From the NCBI RefSeq assembly GCF_003719295.1, contig NZ_RFLW01000004.1:124001-188000 (forward strand): DNA of 64,000 bases, read 5' to 3'. Below, piece after piece: positions 55,486-64,000 of this stretch; the stretch's first letter is position 1; the number at the start of each line of letters is the position of its first letter. Made by a program: the position numbers and the translations under genes. The notes below the pieces were generated by a model, which was not told the DNA's origin, made no database searches, and saw only the letters and a program-made list of their open reading frames with translations. This stretch comes from Haliea alexandrii (GTDB lineage Bacteria > Pseudomonadota > Gammaproteobacteria > Pseudomonadales > Halieaceae).

Positions 55486-55983
55486 ATGAACACTCACCAA
55501 ACCAAGGAATTCACTTCTCCGCTCACCTATGCAATATGCTTTGAAGAGAAGGAGCAGGCCACCATCCAAGAGGCCTTGATGATTCTCGAATCTCGAATCC
55601 GAGACTCTGATGTGTATAGCAACCCTTCCAACGTGAAGGCCTTCTGCCGCCTGCAGATCGCCCACGAATTGGATGAATACTTTGCCTGCATGTTCCTCGA
55701 CAACCAGCACCGCCTCATTGCCTTCGAACGTATGTTCCGGGGCACGGTAGATGGTGCTGCTGTCTATCCCAGGGTCGTCCTGCGGCGAGCTCTGGAGCAT
55801 AACGCAGCGGCTGTCATCTTCACCCACAACCACCCATCAGGTATTGCCGAGCCCAGCGATGCAGACATGAGAATCACGACCCGCCTGAGGGACGTGCTAG
55901 CTCATGTCGATGTTCGAGTACTGGATCACATCATCGTCGGTACTGAGGGCGTCTACTCCCTGGCAGAGCGCGGTCGTCTCTGA
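55486..55983 (+). CDS. RadC-like JAB/JAMM-domain protein
   Basis: 165 residues from ATG 55486 (AGGAG upstream). The zinc site follows the JAMM pattern: His114, His116, Ser124 and Asp127 in THNHPSGIAEPSDAD. It lacks the helix-hairpin-helix of chromosomal RadC, as do the YeeS/YkfG-type proteins of mobile elements. The role is uncertain; a connection with DNA recombination or element maintenance is usually assumed. Confidence 0.93.
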   Translation: MNTHQTKEFTSPLTYAICFEEKEQATIQEALMILESRIRDSDVYSNPSNVKAFCRLQIAHELDEYFACMFLDNQHRLIAFERMFRGTVDGAAVYPRVVLRRALEHNAAAVIFTHNHPSGIAEPSDADMRITTRLRDVLAHVDVRVLDHIIVGTEGVYSLAERGRL

Positions 55984-56010
55984 GCCCCATCATCAATAAG
56001 GAACTACTCA

Positions 56011-56199
56011 ATGAGCAAGCAAGACACAGTCGCGTTTCTGGTTAGCAGTGTCCTGGTGATGCTGGGCCTGTTCATCACAGCAGAGGAAGGGCCTGCAGGG
56101 CTTATCCTGTGCGCCCCAGTTGTCCTCTACTGGCTTTACAGATACCTCAGTGGTGACATCAGCTTCCTTGGCAAGACATCGGGTCAGGAAGAGCCGTAG
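56011..56199 (+). CDS. Small two-helix membrane protein
   Basis: 62 residues with two hydrophobic segments (VAFLVSSVLVMLGLFI and GLILCAPVVLYWLY) separated by a short acidic loop. It follows the RadC-like gene by 27 bp and precedes a strong terminator, so the two are probably one operon. No family recognised. Confidence 0.72.
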   Translation: MSKQDTVAFLVSSVLVMLGLFITAEEGPAGLILCAPVVLYWLYRYLSGDISFLGKTSGQEEP

Positions 56200-56220
56200 C
56201 TAACAACGCTTCATCAAGGA

Positions 56221-56258
56221 AGAGACTGCACCGGAGACGGTGCGGTCCTCTTTTTTTT
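56221..56258 (+). terminator. Rho-independent terminator after the radC-like operon
   Basis: GCACCG - GAGA - CGGTGC forms the core stem (56228-56243). Flanking AGAG/CTCT extends it, and eight T follow at 56251-56258. Confidence 0.9.
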
Positions 56259-56559
56259 GCTGGCTTGGAAGCCAAACCAGGAAGGTACAAGGCAACAGCA
56301 ATGATGTCGCAGAATGACCATAAGACGGGATTATGCGCTGTCCCCAAGGGGACTGTACGCTGACGCCGCATAATCAGTCCTATGGATAAATCTGCTTAGC
56401 TGCTCATGGCGGCGCTACTGCACCCGGGCGCAGCCGACTCGCGTCGCGTGTGGAGTGTACCCAGCTTTCTCTATAAATTAACCATTCAAAGCCATTTTCA
56501 GTCGCCATCCGAGATGATGTATCCTCTTAACATATTTGCGGATTGCGACCAACACTAAG
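56259..56559. other. Intergenic region with nested inverted repeats
   Basis: No gene is supported. GATTATGCG (56329-56337) and CGCATAATC (56367-56375) form a 9-bp outer inverted repeat. Its 29-base loop contains a second palindrome GTCCCC-AA-GGGGAC (56340-56353). No T run follows. This could be a recombination site, a mobile-element end or a structured RNA; no known family was recognised. Confidence 0.5.
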
Positions 56560-57336
56560 ATGTGGACAGCGAGACTGAAAGCTCTAAACCTTGGCGCCGT
56601 TGTGATGGGCATTGCCTATCTATACTCCATGATTTTCCACCCGATACTATCTGGTGGCGGTTCATGGCACCACATTGGGGCCGTATGGTATGACTGGCAG
56701 GCGTTAAACGTGGGGGTACTTGCTTTCGCCGCCAGCTTAGTAGCCTTCAATATTTCCGCCTACAATTCAGAGCAACAACGCAGAAGGGACTTCAGGGCAG
56801 CACAAGCCTTCCTGCCCGATGCGCTGAGCGAACTCACGAGACACTTTCGAACTAGCGCCGCTTATCTAAAACAAGCCGTAGCCTTAGCTAAGCCGATTAG
56901 CGAGCTCGTGAATGCTCCCCGGCAACCAGTGAATCTACCCATTTTACCCTCCGCACCAACAAGTTTTAGGACAGTGTTCCGAGACTCCATCCAGAAAGCT
57001 GAGCCGGAAGTCGGCGAATACTTGGCGCGAATCCTTCGAGATTTTCAGATTCATGAGACACGCATGATCGGATTACACGAAAGCGCAGAGAGTGCTAACG
57101 GCTTCTTTGGTCATGTCTCTACTAATATCTTGGGAAGGATAGTCGACTTGGGCGAACTACAGGCTCGCGTCAACAACATTTTTAGCTACGCACGAGCGGT
57201 AGATGGTTTTAATGGCCGTCATCCGACTTTCGACGATTTCATTCAAGCCTATGTGAATATGAATATTCATCCGGAAGCGGCGGATGGCCTGATTACTGCC
57301 ACTAAGCGCCGTGTCGCCAAGTTCTCTGAGGAATGA
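56560..57336 (+). CDS. Hypothetical membrane-anchored protein
   Basis: 258 residues from ATG 56560 (an in-frame TTG at 56536 is possible; neither has a strong ribosome site). Two membrane helices lie near the N-terminus (about 10-27 and 50-68). They are followed by a long helical cytosolic part with many charged residues (EQQRRRDFRAAQAFLPDALSEL) and a C-terminal FDDFIQAYVN region. The sequence is AT-richer than the core genome. Its place between element genes and nuclease or defence genes suggests a cargo function, but no domain was recognised. Confidence 0.72.
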   Translation: MWTARLKALNLGAVVMGIAYLYSMIFHPILSGGGSWHHIGAVWYDWQALNVGVLAFAASLVAFNISAYNSEQQRRRDFRAAQAFLPDALSELTRHFRTSAAYLKQAVALAKPISELVNAPRQPVNLPILPSAPTSFRTVFRDSIQKAEPEVGEYLARILRDFQIHETRMIGLHESAESANGFFGHVSTNILGRIVDLGELQARVNNIFSYARAVDGFNGRHPTFDDFIQAYVNMNIHPEAADGLITATKRRVAKFSEE

Positions 57337-57618
57337 CCTTGCCCCCGGGCTCACGCGGCGGGACTCGGATTCAACAGTTACGACCTCAACCTCGCTAAGG
57401 CCAGGACCGTAGCCGCTCTATGCCAGGTCGGCGCGTCACCGTCAATCCTCGATCGAGCTAGCTTACGGCGCGGATGCTGTAATGCCACCAAAGAAAATTT
57501 CATTGATTCGCATGGCCAATATTTGGTCCAGTGTCTACCATTACGCCAGTGGAAATTTTACGTTTTATATCAAAAATGCTGTTAACAAAGAAAATCTACG
57601 GGGGGCCTCATAGAATCG

Positions 57619-58302
57619 ATGGAAATGCCAGAGAGAATCAGATTCGAGATACTAAATGGACTTGGAGAGGCAGATGTAAAAAAAGCGAAGCACATTGTAT
57701 ATGCGCACCGGTGTCCCGCGGGTGTATATGTAGGCATGTCTGAAGACCCAGTAAGGCGCTGGAAGCAGCATGTTCACCATTCCGTAGATGCAAACTCAGG
57801 ATCCTACAATGACAACTTCAAGCGTGCGATCAGAGCCTACGGTCACTCCGGATTTACTCACTACGTACTAGCTACTGCCTCATTTCCAAAATCAGCGAAG
57901 AGTAAAGAAGCTGCCGCAATAAAGTTTTATGGCCATAAGCTCAATAGTCGAGCAGAAGTCATAGATTGCCAAGAGGACTATGGCTTCCGGCCCATAGATA
58001 CACAAATTCCGAAGATAGTGTTTTTAGAGGCCAAGGCTCGAGAAGACAACTCCGACAGAGGTGGTTCGTATAACAAAAGGAATATTCGAGCGAGAGTGGT
58101 ATATGAGGGGGGCCGAAAACGCTTTGTTAGCCTTCCCAATGAATACTTCCCTGAAGGGCTCAGGGTCCAGTGTAATCGCGATCGAGACGAGTTTGATGTT
58201 GGAGATGTCGTTGAGGTGTCCGTATCACTCTCGACGAAGCCGACAGGGGGCCTATATTTGGTGGCTGCAACTACTGCAAAAATAACCAAAGTCGAAAGCT
58301 AA
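57619..58302 (+). CDS. GIY-YIG domain protein with C-terminal extension
   Basis: 227 residues. The GIY-YIG core is visible: HIVYAH (Tyr28), VYVGMS (Tyr37-Val-Gly), the catalytic arginine in DPVRRW (46/47) and the metal-binding Glu97 (KSKEAAAI). These are the residues of active GIY-YIG nucleases. About 110 further residues form a beta-rich domain of unknown kind (FVSLPNEYFPEGLRV). There is no zinc finger or homing-type DNA-binding motif. It may be a free-standing cargo or anti-phage nuclease. Confidence 0.8.
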   Translation: MEMPERIRFEILNGLGEADVKKAKHIVYAHRCPAGVYVGMSEDPVRRWKQHVHHSVDANSGSYNDNFKRAIRAYGHSGFTHYVLATASFPKSAKSKEAAAIKFYGHKLNSRAEVIDCQEDYGFRPIDTQIPKIVFLEAKAREDNSDRGGSYNKRNIRARVVYEGGRKRFVSLPNEYFPEGLRVQCNRDRDEFDVGDVVEVSVSLSTKPTGGLYLVAATTAKITKVES

Positions 58303-58648
58303 GAGTCCTTTGGGAATTGGTGGCTACCTTATCCGTTACCCGCTTAGGGAGGTGTTGAATGCTATCAAGTGCCACGAAGGTAGGTGGTGAGTCTCGGCCC
58401 CCTCCTGCCTGAAAACGGTACTTGTCTATCCATACAGCGCTGCGCCACCGTTCCGAATGCCATAGATTGGAGATAAGACTGGGGACGAGGCGACCGATCC
58501 ACTGAGTTTGCTGGCTCCGTCACACTGCGCACGTTGTGCTTTTCCGTGGCTGCAATTGATGGGTATAGTCCTAGCCATCCCACGGGCACCAGCGAGGGTG
58601 ACGGGTTAGGCCCGGCAAACTAGGAACAACAAGACCCAAGAGGAAGCG
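58303..58648. other. Intergenic region before the hsdM/transposase scar
   Basis: 346 bases with no supported gene, no clear terminator and no tRNA. Only the ribosome-binding stretch GAGGAAGCG just before 58649 was recognised. Confidence 0.4.
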
Positions 58649-58990
58649 ATGAGCAACACCGAACAGCAATTCCTGAAGTCAATCGACGACAAACGCTGGA
58701 AGGCCGCCGACAAGCTACGCGTCAACCTGAATGTCGCCAAATACAAGCATGGAATTCTGCGTCTGATCTTCCTTAAATACGTCTTACACGCCATCCAGTC
58801 ACTGAACAGCGCCATCCGCAGAACGATCAAGTGCAGAAAGGTATTCCCCAGTGATGATGGCGCAATGAGAGTCGTTCTCCTAGCGATGCAACAGGCATTG
58901 AAAGGAAGGACTACGCTGACTCGCAGCTGGGAGCCGGCCTTGATCCGCTTTAGTATCGAGTTCGAAGACCGCTTAGACGGCCGCCCGTAA
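58649..58990 (+). pseudogene. Chimeric remnant: HsdM N-terminus fused in frame to IS256-family transposase C-terminus
   Basis: 113 residues. The first 45-50 (EQQFLKSIDDKRWKAADKLRVNL, then LIFLKYVLHA) match the N-terminus of type I restriction methylase HsdM. From about residue 52 the sequence (LNSAIRRTIKCRKVFP, then VLLAMQQALKGRTT and RFSIEFEDRL) matches the C-terminal end of IS256/Mutator-type transposases. Neither part is complete. The simplest reading is that an insertion sequence landed in hsdM and a deletion joined the two ends in frame. It keeps a ribosome site (GAGGAAG) and may still be translated, but is not expected to have either activity. Confidence 0.8.
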
Positions 58991-59030
58991 TGAGGTGGGC
59001 ATTCATAAAATAGTATACAAAGGCTCAGCA

Positions 59031-62000
59031 ATGGACACGGCACAACACGAAAGCCTAATCTCTGAACCACGCAAAGACATTGAACGAGGTTTCAAGTTGC
59101 GCTACCACGGCGCATCTGTGTACTCGCTCGCCGCTCAGCGCAATGCATATCGACTTTTCACTGAGCTCGCACTGCACCTTGAGGACATAGAGCTAACGGC
59201 TGACCCGAAGCCCATTCGTAACCTTCAGCTTCGTCTCGAATGTGAGCATGAAGTCATAGAGCCCACGGTCTGGGAGATCGGCGCTTTGATCCCCGGGCAG
59301 CACGTCCGGCTGCCTGAGAAGTCTATCGATATGCCCGACGAGTACTTGTATGGGCTGACAGAAGAAGTGACGCTGAAGTTTAAGTTTGTTCTCTCATCCC
59401 GAGACCAGGAAGGCGAGCGCGTACTCGACACTCACCACATCACGCTTTTGCCCGCCAACTTCTGGGGCGGTGAGTCTCGTCAGCCGGAGTTGCTGGCCGC
59501 CTTCGTAAAACCCAATGGAGCCTATGTTGAGTCGCTAGTGCGCCAGGCAACCGAGCTCATGGAAAAGAATGGGCACGGTCGCTCAGCCGATGGCTACCAG
59601 AGCGGCACGCGGGATAAGCCTTATGTGATGGCTATGGCGCTCTGGAATGTCATCGTGGGTCAGAAGCTTGCCTATGTCTCACCCCCGCCGTCCTATGCTC
59701 ACGATGGGCAGTTGATTCGGCTCCCGAGCGAAATCAGTACCCAGAAAATTGCGGCTTGTTTGGATCTTTCAACGCTGTTCGCCAGCTGTCTTGAGCTCAT
59801 GGGCCTCAACCCCGTGATCGCGCTTTTGGAAGGTCACGCCGTCGTGGGTGTCTGGTTGATCGACTCAAGCTTTCCGCTCTTAACGAATGACGACCCGATG
59901 GATCTGCGCAAGCGATTCGATTCACGGGATCTAGTCATATTTGAGACCACGCTGGCAACCAACAGTGCCCCCGTGAGCTTCCAGGAGTCGGCGGCCCGCG
60001 GCCGCGAACTCATTGAGGAAGGTAAAGAAGATAACTTTGTGTACGTTATCGATATCGCTCAGGCTAGGTCACGCAAGATCAAGCCCCTGTCTACGGTTGA
60101 ACAGCGCCGTGAGGAAGAAGAAGCCGCGGAGGTCAGCCTAGAGGTGCTGCCACCCCTACCCCCACTTCCGAAGGTGTCTATAGACGAGCGTGTTGAGGAG
60201 GAGACTCCCGAAACCCGCGTTGATATGTGGCAGCGAAAGCTGCTGGACCTTTCCAAGCGCAACAGCTTACTTAACTTTAGCGACCGCGCTCGCGCTGTTA
60301 GGATCTACTGCCCGGACTTGGGCAAGCTAGAAGACATGCTCGCGGGAGGGCAGGCCTTTGATTTTCAGTCTGCAGAACGCAGCCCCATCAATGATTCGGA
60401 GCGCAGCGCGGATAACTTCCGTCTGATGACAGGAAACGATCTGCATAAGAGCTTCGCCATTGGACAGCTCGACAAGAAAAACATCATCGCCAACATGACG
60501 CAGAAGAAGCTCGAGAACAGTCTCGTAGATCTCCTGCGTAAGTCAAAGAATGACTTGGAAGAGGGCGGAGCAAACACGCTTTTCCTGGCGCTTGGCATGC
60601 TCAAGTGGCAGGAAGTGCCGGGGGAGACCAAGTTTTACAAGGCACCGCTGATACTGCTACCTGTGGAGCTCACCCGAAAAAGCGCCCGAGCATCGATCAA
60701 GCTGCGTCAGCTGGCAGACAACGAGCCGATCTTCAACCTTACGTTGATCGAATTCCTGCTTAACGAGCACGCGATCGACCTTCGTCAGTTCAAGGATGAG
60801 CTGCCCGAGGATGCGTCTGGTGTGGATGTTGGCCACGTTTGGCAGATGGTCCGGGAGGCGGTCAGCGAGCAACCCGGCTTCGAGGTCGTGGAAGAATCCG
60901 CTCTGGCGTCGTTCAGCTTCGCGAAATACGTGATGTGGAACGATCTCAGGACCCGCCTGGACGATCTAAAGGGTAATCCGTTTGTCAGTCACATGGTCGA
61001 CTCTCCTAATGAGGCATATCAGCAAGAGTCGTCATTCATTGACCGACATGATGTTGACGAGAAGATTAACCCCAACGGCGTATTCACGCCCCTAAATTGT
61101 GACAGCTCACAGCTGGTAGCCGTGGAGGCTTCCGGCCGGGCGCAGGACTTTGTTTTGGAAGGTCCGCCGGGAACGGGTAAGTCCGAGACCATTGCCAACA
61201 TCATCGCCCACAATATTGCGATGGGCCGCAAGGTTCTCTTCGTAGCCGAAAAGATCGCGGCTCTGCAAGTGGTGTATCGCCGCATTGAGAAGATTGGCCT
61301 CGACCATCTGTGCCTTGAATTGCATTCCTCCAAGGCCAACAAGAAAGCTGTGCTTGATCAGCTCGCGCGGGCTGTATCCCACGCTGAGTCAGGTCAGGCG
61401 GCAAACTGGGAAGAGACTGCAAAGCTCCTCAAGGACCGCAGGGACAAGCTCAACAACTACGTGCAGGCCCTCCATGCCCCCTCTCCGTTTGAGATCACCC
61501 CGCGGCAGGCGATCGCACGTTGGGCTAAGTTCAGGGACGCGCATACCCTCGACTTAGGTTGGACAGGCGGCCTTAAGGAAGCGCCCATCAAGGACAAGGT
61601 AGGCCTACAGCAGCTCCTGCACGCAGGTCAGCACCTGATCACGGCCTATGAGGGCATCGAATCCGTAGATGCCGTGCCGTTCCGTATCGTGAAGTCCCTC
61701 GAGTGGTCTAACGCCTGGCAAACTCTGTTCCTTGACCTCCTGAAGGAAGTCGCTCCGATCATCGAGAGACTACAGGTAGCTTCCCGTGGCTTGACGGTGC
61801 ACTTTGCTAGCCCAGTCGATCACATCACCCAGCGGACCCTGAAGTCCGTGGGTGCTATTGCGAAGCTCGTGCGCATTGCTGAAGACCATTCTATCGAGTA
61901 CGTGGTTGGGGGGGACGCCAAGGCGCGATTGGGCCGCTTGGCAGAACTGGCCGAAATCAAAAAGGAGGCCGATACCCGAATCGAAAAGGTCGCTCACAAT

Positions 62001-64000
62001 GCGACAGCCGAAAAAGTGCTAACGGCTCCCGTCGAGGAGTGGCTTGGCTGGCAGCAGGAGGCGGCGAACAGTTTTTTTAAACGTCTCTTTCTGAAGAGCA
62101 AGGTCAACAAAGCTGCCCGCACCGCCGGATTTGAAAAGTTTAGTGATCTCATTGTCCTTGAGGATTTGAAAGCGGCCCGCGATACACTAGAAAAAGTACA
62201 GAATGGCACGAAAGAGTTCGAAAAGGCCGGCATCTGGAGTGGCTGGGACACGGATCCTACCTTCCTTAATGAACGTTTCGTGTCCGGCGAGAAGGCCAGG
62301 CAGTGCATCGGCGAAGCGCTGAATCTTGTCGACGACGCCGTCGACCTAATGGTTGCCCTGAAGAAGCACCTCGTTGATGCGCGTGATTTCCTCGACACTT
62401 CGAGTGTGAACTCTAAAACCACACAGTACGAGCAGGCAAAGGAGGCCTTCGACGATCTGATGTCCCGACTCGCAGACTTCGGAGTTGTTTTCCCGGAAGA
62501 GATGACACTCGCCGAAATGAATGATGCCTTGCTGCAGGTATCCAACAACGCTCAGAAGCTCAAAGCCTGGGTGAATTGGATGAGCGCCAAACGAGAAGCT
62601 TCAAAGCTGAAACTTGACGCCATGGCAGATGGTCTCGAATCAGGTCAGATTCCGCTGCATGAGGCCGATCAGCAGCTGCTCACGGCATTTTGCGCTTGGC
62701 TTGCGCCTCGCCTGATCGACGCCGACGAACACCTGGTCAACTTTGACGCCATCAGTCATGAGAATCTTATCGACACCTTCCGCAAGATGGACAGCGACCT
62801 GGCGGACATCACGAGCGACTACATAAGAATGCAGGCAGCCAAGCAGGCGCCAGACATCAATAGCAAAGAGAATGCTCCTTACTTCAGCACTTTGTCACGG
62901 GAGCTGCAGAAGAAGACGCGTCACAAGCCCATTCGTGCGCTCTTTGAGGACATGGGAGATAGAGTCTTGGACCTGTGCCCCGTCATGATGATGAGTCCAC
63001 TCTCCGTCGCACAGTTTCTGCCTAGCACGTTCTCGTCCTTCGATCTTGTGGTCTTCGACGAGGCGAGCCAGATCACGCCATGGGATGCAGTAGGCGCTAT
63101 CGCCCGTGGCAAGAATGTTATTGTCGTTGGCGACCCGAAGCAGATGCCGCCGACGAACTTCTTCAACAAGACAGTTGATGTCGAAAATCCTGACGAGGAC
63201 GATCTCGAGTCGATCCTAGACCAAGCGCTTGCCGCTCGGCTCCCGCACTTACGGCTTCTGGGGCACTACCGCAGCCGCCATGAGACGCTGATCGCGTTCT
63301 CGAATGGTCGCTACTACGAGAACTCGCTCATAACGTACCCCTCGGCTTCTACAAAGGCCTCCATGGTGACCTTTCACCGTGTGGATGGGGTCTACGCCAA
63401 GGGTAGGGGGCGCAACAATCCGATTGAAGCCAAGGCAGTCGCATCCGAGGTCGTACGGCGGCTTCTACATCCCGAGCTCAGCAAGTTCAGTATAGGCGTC
63501 GTGACCCTCAACTCAGAGCAGCAGCGTACCGTAGAGGACTTCCTTGATGAAGCGCGTCGGAAGTATCCAGAGATTGAACAGTTCTTCCGCGGCACCGATG
63601 ACTATGATCCCGTCTTTGTAAAAAACTTGGAGTCTGTCCAGGGTGATGAGCGCGATGTGATCATGTTGAGTGTGGGGTACGGACCGATTTCGCCTGGCGG
63701 CCGTACCATGAGCATGAACTTTGGCCCCCTGAACAAAGCGGGCGGAGAGCGTCGATTAAACGTCGCAATTACCCGGGCAACGACTGAAGTGTGTGTATTT
63801 GCGAGCCTTGATCACAGCATGATCGATATGAGTCGCACATCGGCCATCGCTGTAGAGCACCTGAAACACTATCTCGAGTACGCTGAGCATGGTCCGATGG
63901 TCCTGCCGGAGCAGGCAACGGCTGAATACGGTGTTGATCAGTTTGACAGCGACTTTGAGGAGGCCGTCGCTTGGTCGTTGCGTGATCTCGGCTGGAAAGT
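59031..64000 (+). CDS. DUF4011/DUF3320-type SF1 helicase, Hhe-like defence candidate (3' truncated by window)
   Basis: The frame is open from ATG 59031 to the window end, 1656 codons without a stop. Residues about 1-360 include a region resembling a transglutaminase-like fold (Cys243 in AACLDLS, His269 in EGHAVVGVW). A DUF4011 region starts near 390 (DMWQRKLLDLSKRNSLLNF). The SF1 helicase has Walker A GPPGTGKS (Lys717), Walker B VFDEASQ (Asp1343-Glu1344), GDPKQMPPT, and late motifs ESVQGDERDVI and RRLNVAITRA. A DUF3320/Vsr-type nuclease tail is expected outside the window. Proteins with the order DUF4011-helicase-Vsr were described as the anti-phage gene hhe. Assignment to that system is by architecture only. 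Confidence 0.9.
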   Translation, partial: MDTAQHESLISEPRKDIERGFKLRYHGASVYSLAAQRNAYRLFTELALHLEDIELTADPKPIRNLQLRLECEHEVIEPTVWEIGALIPGQHVRLPEKSIDMPDEYLYGLTEEVTLKFKFVLSSRDQEGERVLDTHHITLLPANFWGGESRQPELLAAFVKPNGAYVESLVRQATELMEKNGHGRSADGYQSGTRDKPYVMAMALWNVIVGQKLAYVSPPPSYAHDGQLIRLPSEISTQKIAACLDLSTLFASCLELMGLNPVIALLEGHAVVGVWLIDSSFPLLTNDDPMDLRKRFDSRDLVIFETTLATNSAPVSFQESAARGRELIEEGKEDNFVYVIDIAQARSRKIKPLSTVEQRREEEEAAEVSLEVLPPLPPLPKVSIDERVEEETPETRVDMWQRKLLDLSKRNSLLNFSDRARAVRIYCPDLGKLEDMLAGGQAFDFQSAERSPINDSERSADNFRLMTGNDLHKSFAIGQLDKKNIIANMTQKKLENSLVDLLRKSKNDLEEGGANTLFLALGMLKWQEVPGETKFYKAPLILLPVELTRKSARASIKLRQLADNEPIFNLTLIEFLLNEHAIDLRQFKDELPEDASGVDVGHVWQMVREAVSEQPGFEVVEESALASFSFAKYVMWNDLRTRLDDLKGNPFVSHMVDSPNEAYQQESSFIDRHDVDEKINPNGVFTPLNCDSSQLVAVEASGRAQDFVLEGPPGTGKSETIANIIAHNIAMGRKVLFVAEKIAALQVVYRRIEKIGLDHLCLELHSSKANKKAVLDQLARAVSHAESGQAANWEETAKLLKDRRDKLNNYVQALHAPSPFEITPRQAIARWAKFRDAHTLDLGWTGGLKEAPIKDKVGLQQLLHAGQHLITAYEGIESVDAVPFRIVKSLEWSNAWQTLFLDLLKEVAPIIERLQVASRGLTVHFASPVDHITQRTLKSVGAIAKLVRIAEDHSIEYVVGGDAKARLGRLAELAEIKKEADTRIEKVAHNATAEKVLTAPVEEWLGWQQEAANSFFKRLFLKSKVNKAARTAGFEKFSDLIVLEDLKAARDTLEKVQNGTKEFEKAGIWSGWDTDPTFLNERFVSGEKARQCIGEALNLVDDAVDLMVALKKHLVDARDFLDTSSVNSKTTQYEQAKEAFDDLMSRLADFGVVFPEEMTLAEMNDALLQVSNNAQKLKAWVNWMSAKREASKLKLDAMADGLESGQIPLHEADQQLLTAFCAWLAPRLIDADEHLVNFDAISHENLIDTFRKMDSDLADITSDYIRMQAAKQAPDINSKENAPYFSTLSRELQKKTRHKPIRALFEDMGDRVLDLCPVMMMSPLSVAQFLPSTFSSFDLVVFDEASQITPWDAVGAIARGKNVIVVGDPKQMPPTNFFNKTVDVENPDEDDLESILDQALAARLPHLRLLGHYRSRHETLIAFSNGRYYENSLITYPSASTKASMVTFHRVDGVYAKGRGRNNPIEAKAVASEVVRRLLHPELSKFSIGVVTLNSEQQRTVEDFLDEARRKYPEIEQFFRGTDDYDPVFVKNLESVQGDERDVIMLSVGYGPISPGGRTMSMNFGPLNKAGGERRLNVAITRATTEVCVFASLDHSMIDMSRTSAIAVEHLKHYLEYAEHGPMVLPEQATAEYGVDQFDSDFEEAVAWSLRDLGWK

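Larger units (their letters stand above)
50364..64000 (+). mobile_element. Integrative element / genomic island at ssrA (right end outside window)
   Basis: The island begins right after ssrA and encodes, in order, a P4-type integrase, an AlpA-like regulator, small unknown proteins, a DUF3631 ATPase, a RadC-like protein, membrane proteins, a GIY-YIG protein, an hsdM/transposase scar and a DUF4011-type helicase. All genes seen are on the plus strand. This gene set is typical of satellite-like or integrative elements carrying defence cargo. No structural phage genes and no conjugation genes are seen so far. Confidence 0.85.

Noticed and set aside
59225-63595. Many short minus-strand open frames across the last 5 kb
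   Set aside because: They all lie opposite one continuous plus-strand helicase frame that runs past the window end, so they are shadows.

Overview
The window looks like a gammaproteobacterial chromosome, most probably a marine member of the Halieaceae (OM60/NOR5) or a close relative. The grounds are: the block dapB-dnaJ-dnaK-grpE-(hrcA)-recN ... fur-bamE-rnfH-ratA-smpB, which follows the Pseudomonas aeruginosa gene order with extra genes inserted; a TetR/acyl-CoA dehydrogenase/thioesterase/P450/Rieske catabolic repertoire; an LLM oxidoreductase of the F420-type; and a two-residue-extended ssrA tag (ANDDNYGAQLAA). The genus assignment is inference.

Layout. 0-0.3 kb: end of an EAL-domain gene. 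0.3-11.6 kb: an accessory region with a secreted S8 subtilase, a secreted protein built of 19 near-identical 13-residue repeats (YKWGFRSYADQAG), and two very large membrane sensor kinases with Reg_prop beta-propeller sensors. The first kinase is a full hybrid kinase with receiver and HPt domains. The second is split by a frameshift at a T7 run. The kinase DNA is visibly more AT-rich than its neighbours. 11.6-25.2 kb: housekeeping and lipid catabolism (enoyl-CoA hydratase, tag, MATE pump, a double-TetR protein, tesB, histidine phosphatase, aceK, SDR, LLM oxidoreductase, two acyl-CoA dehydrogenases, an alkylsulfatase-type lipoprotein). 25.3-33.9 kb: cnoX/ybbN, dapB and the heat-shock block dnaJ-dnaK-grpE-hrcA with two sigma-32-type promoters, then divergent recN. 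34-38.7 kb: a TetR-SDR-acetoacetate decarboxylase-like-Rieske oxygenase-P450 cluster that separates recN from fur. 38.8-42.4 kb: fur, bamE, rnfH, ratA, an NSS transporter and smpB. 42.5-48.8 kb: a tightly overlapping MoxR/Bat operon. 48.8-50.4 kb: an Ldh2-family dehydrogenase and ssrA (tmRNA).

From 50.36 kb to the window end lies an integrative element inserted at the 3' end of ssrA. It carries a P4-type integrase, an AlpA-like regulator, two small unknown proteins, a DUF3631 ATPase/primase-associated protein, an iteron-like repeat cluster, a RadC-like JAMM protein, small membrane proteins, a GIY-YIG protein, a chimeric scar of hsdM fused to an IS256-type transposase tail, and a very large DUF4011/DUF3320 SF1 helicase (an Hhe-like anti-phage candidate) that runs off the end.

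The best candidate for an undescribed system is the 0.3-11.6 kb block: subtilase + expanding multi-copy secreted peptide protein + paired giant sensor kinases. Its function is not known from the sequence. The linkage, the signal peptide and the strict 13-residue periodicity can be seen directly.
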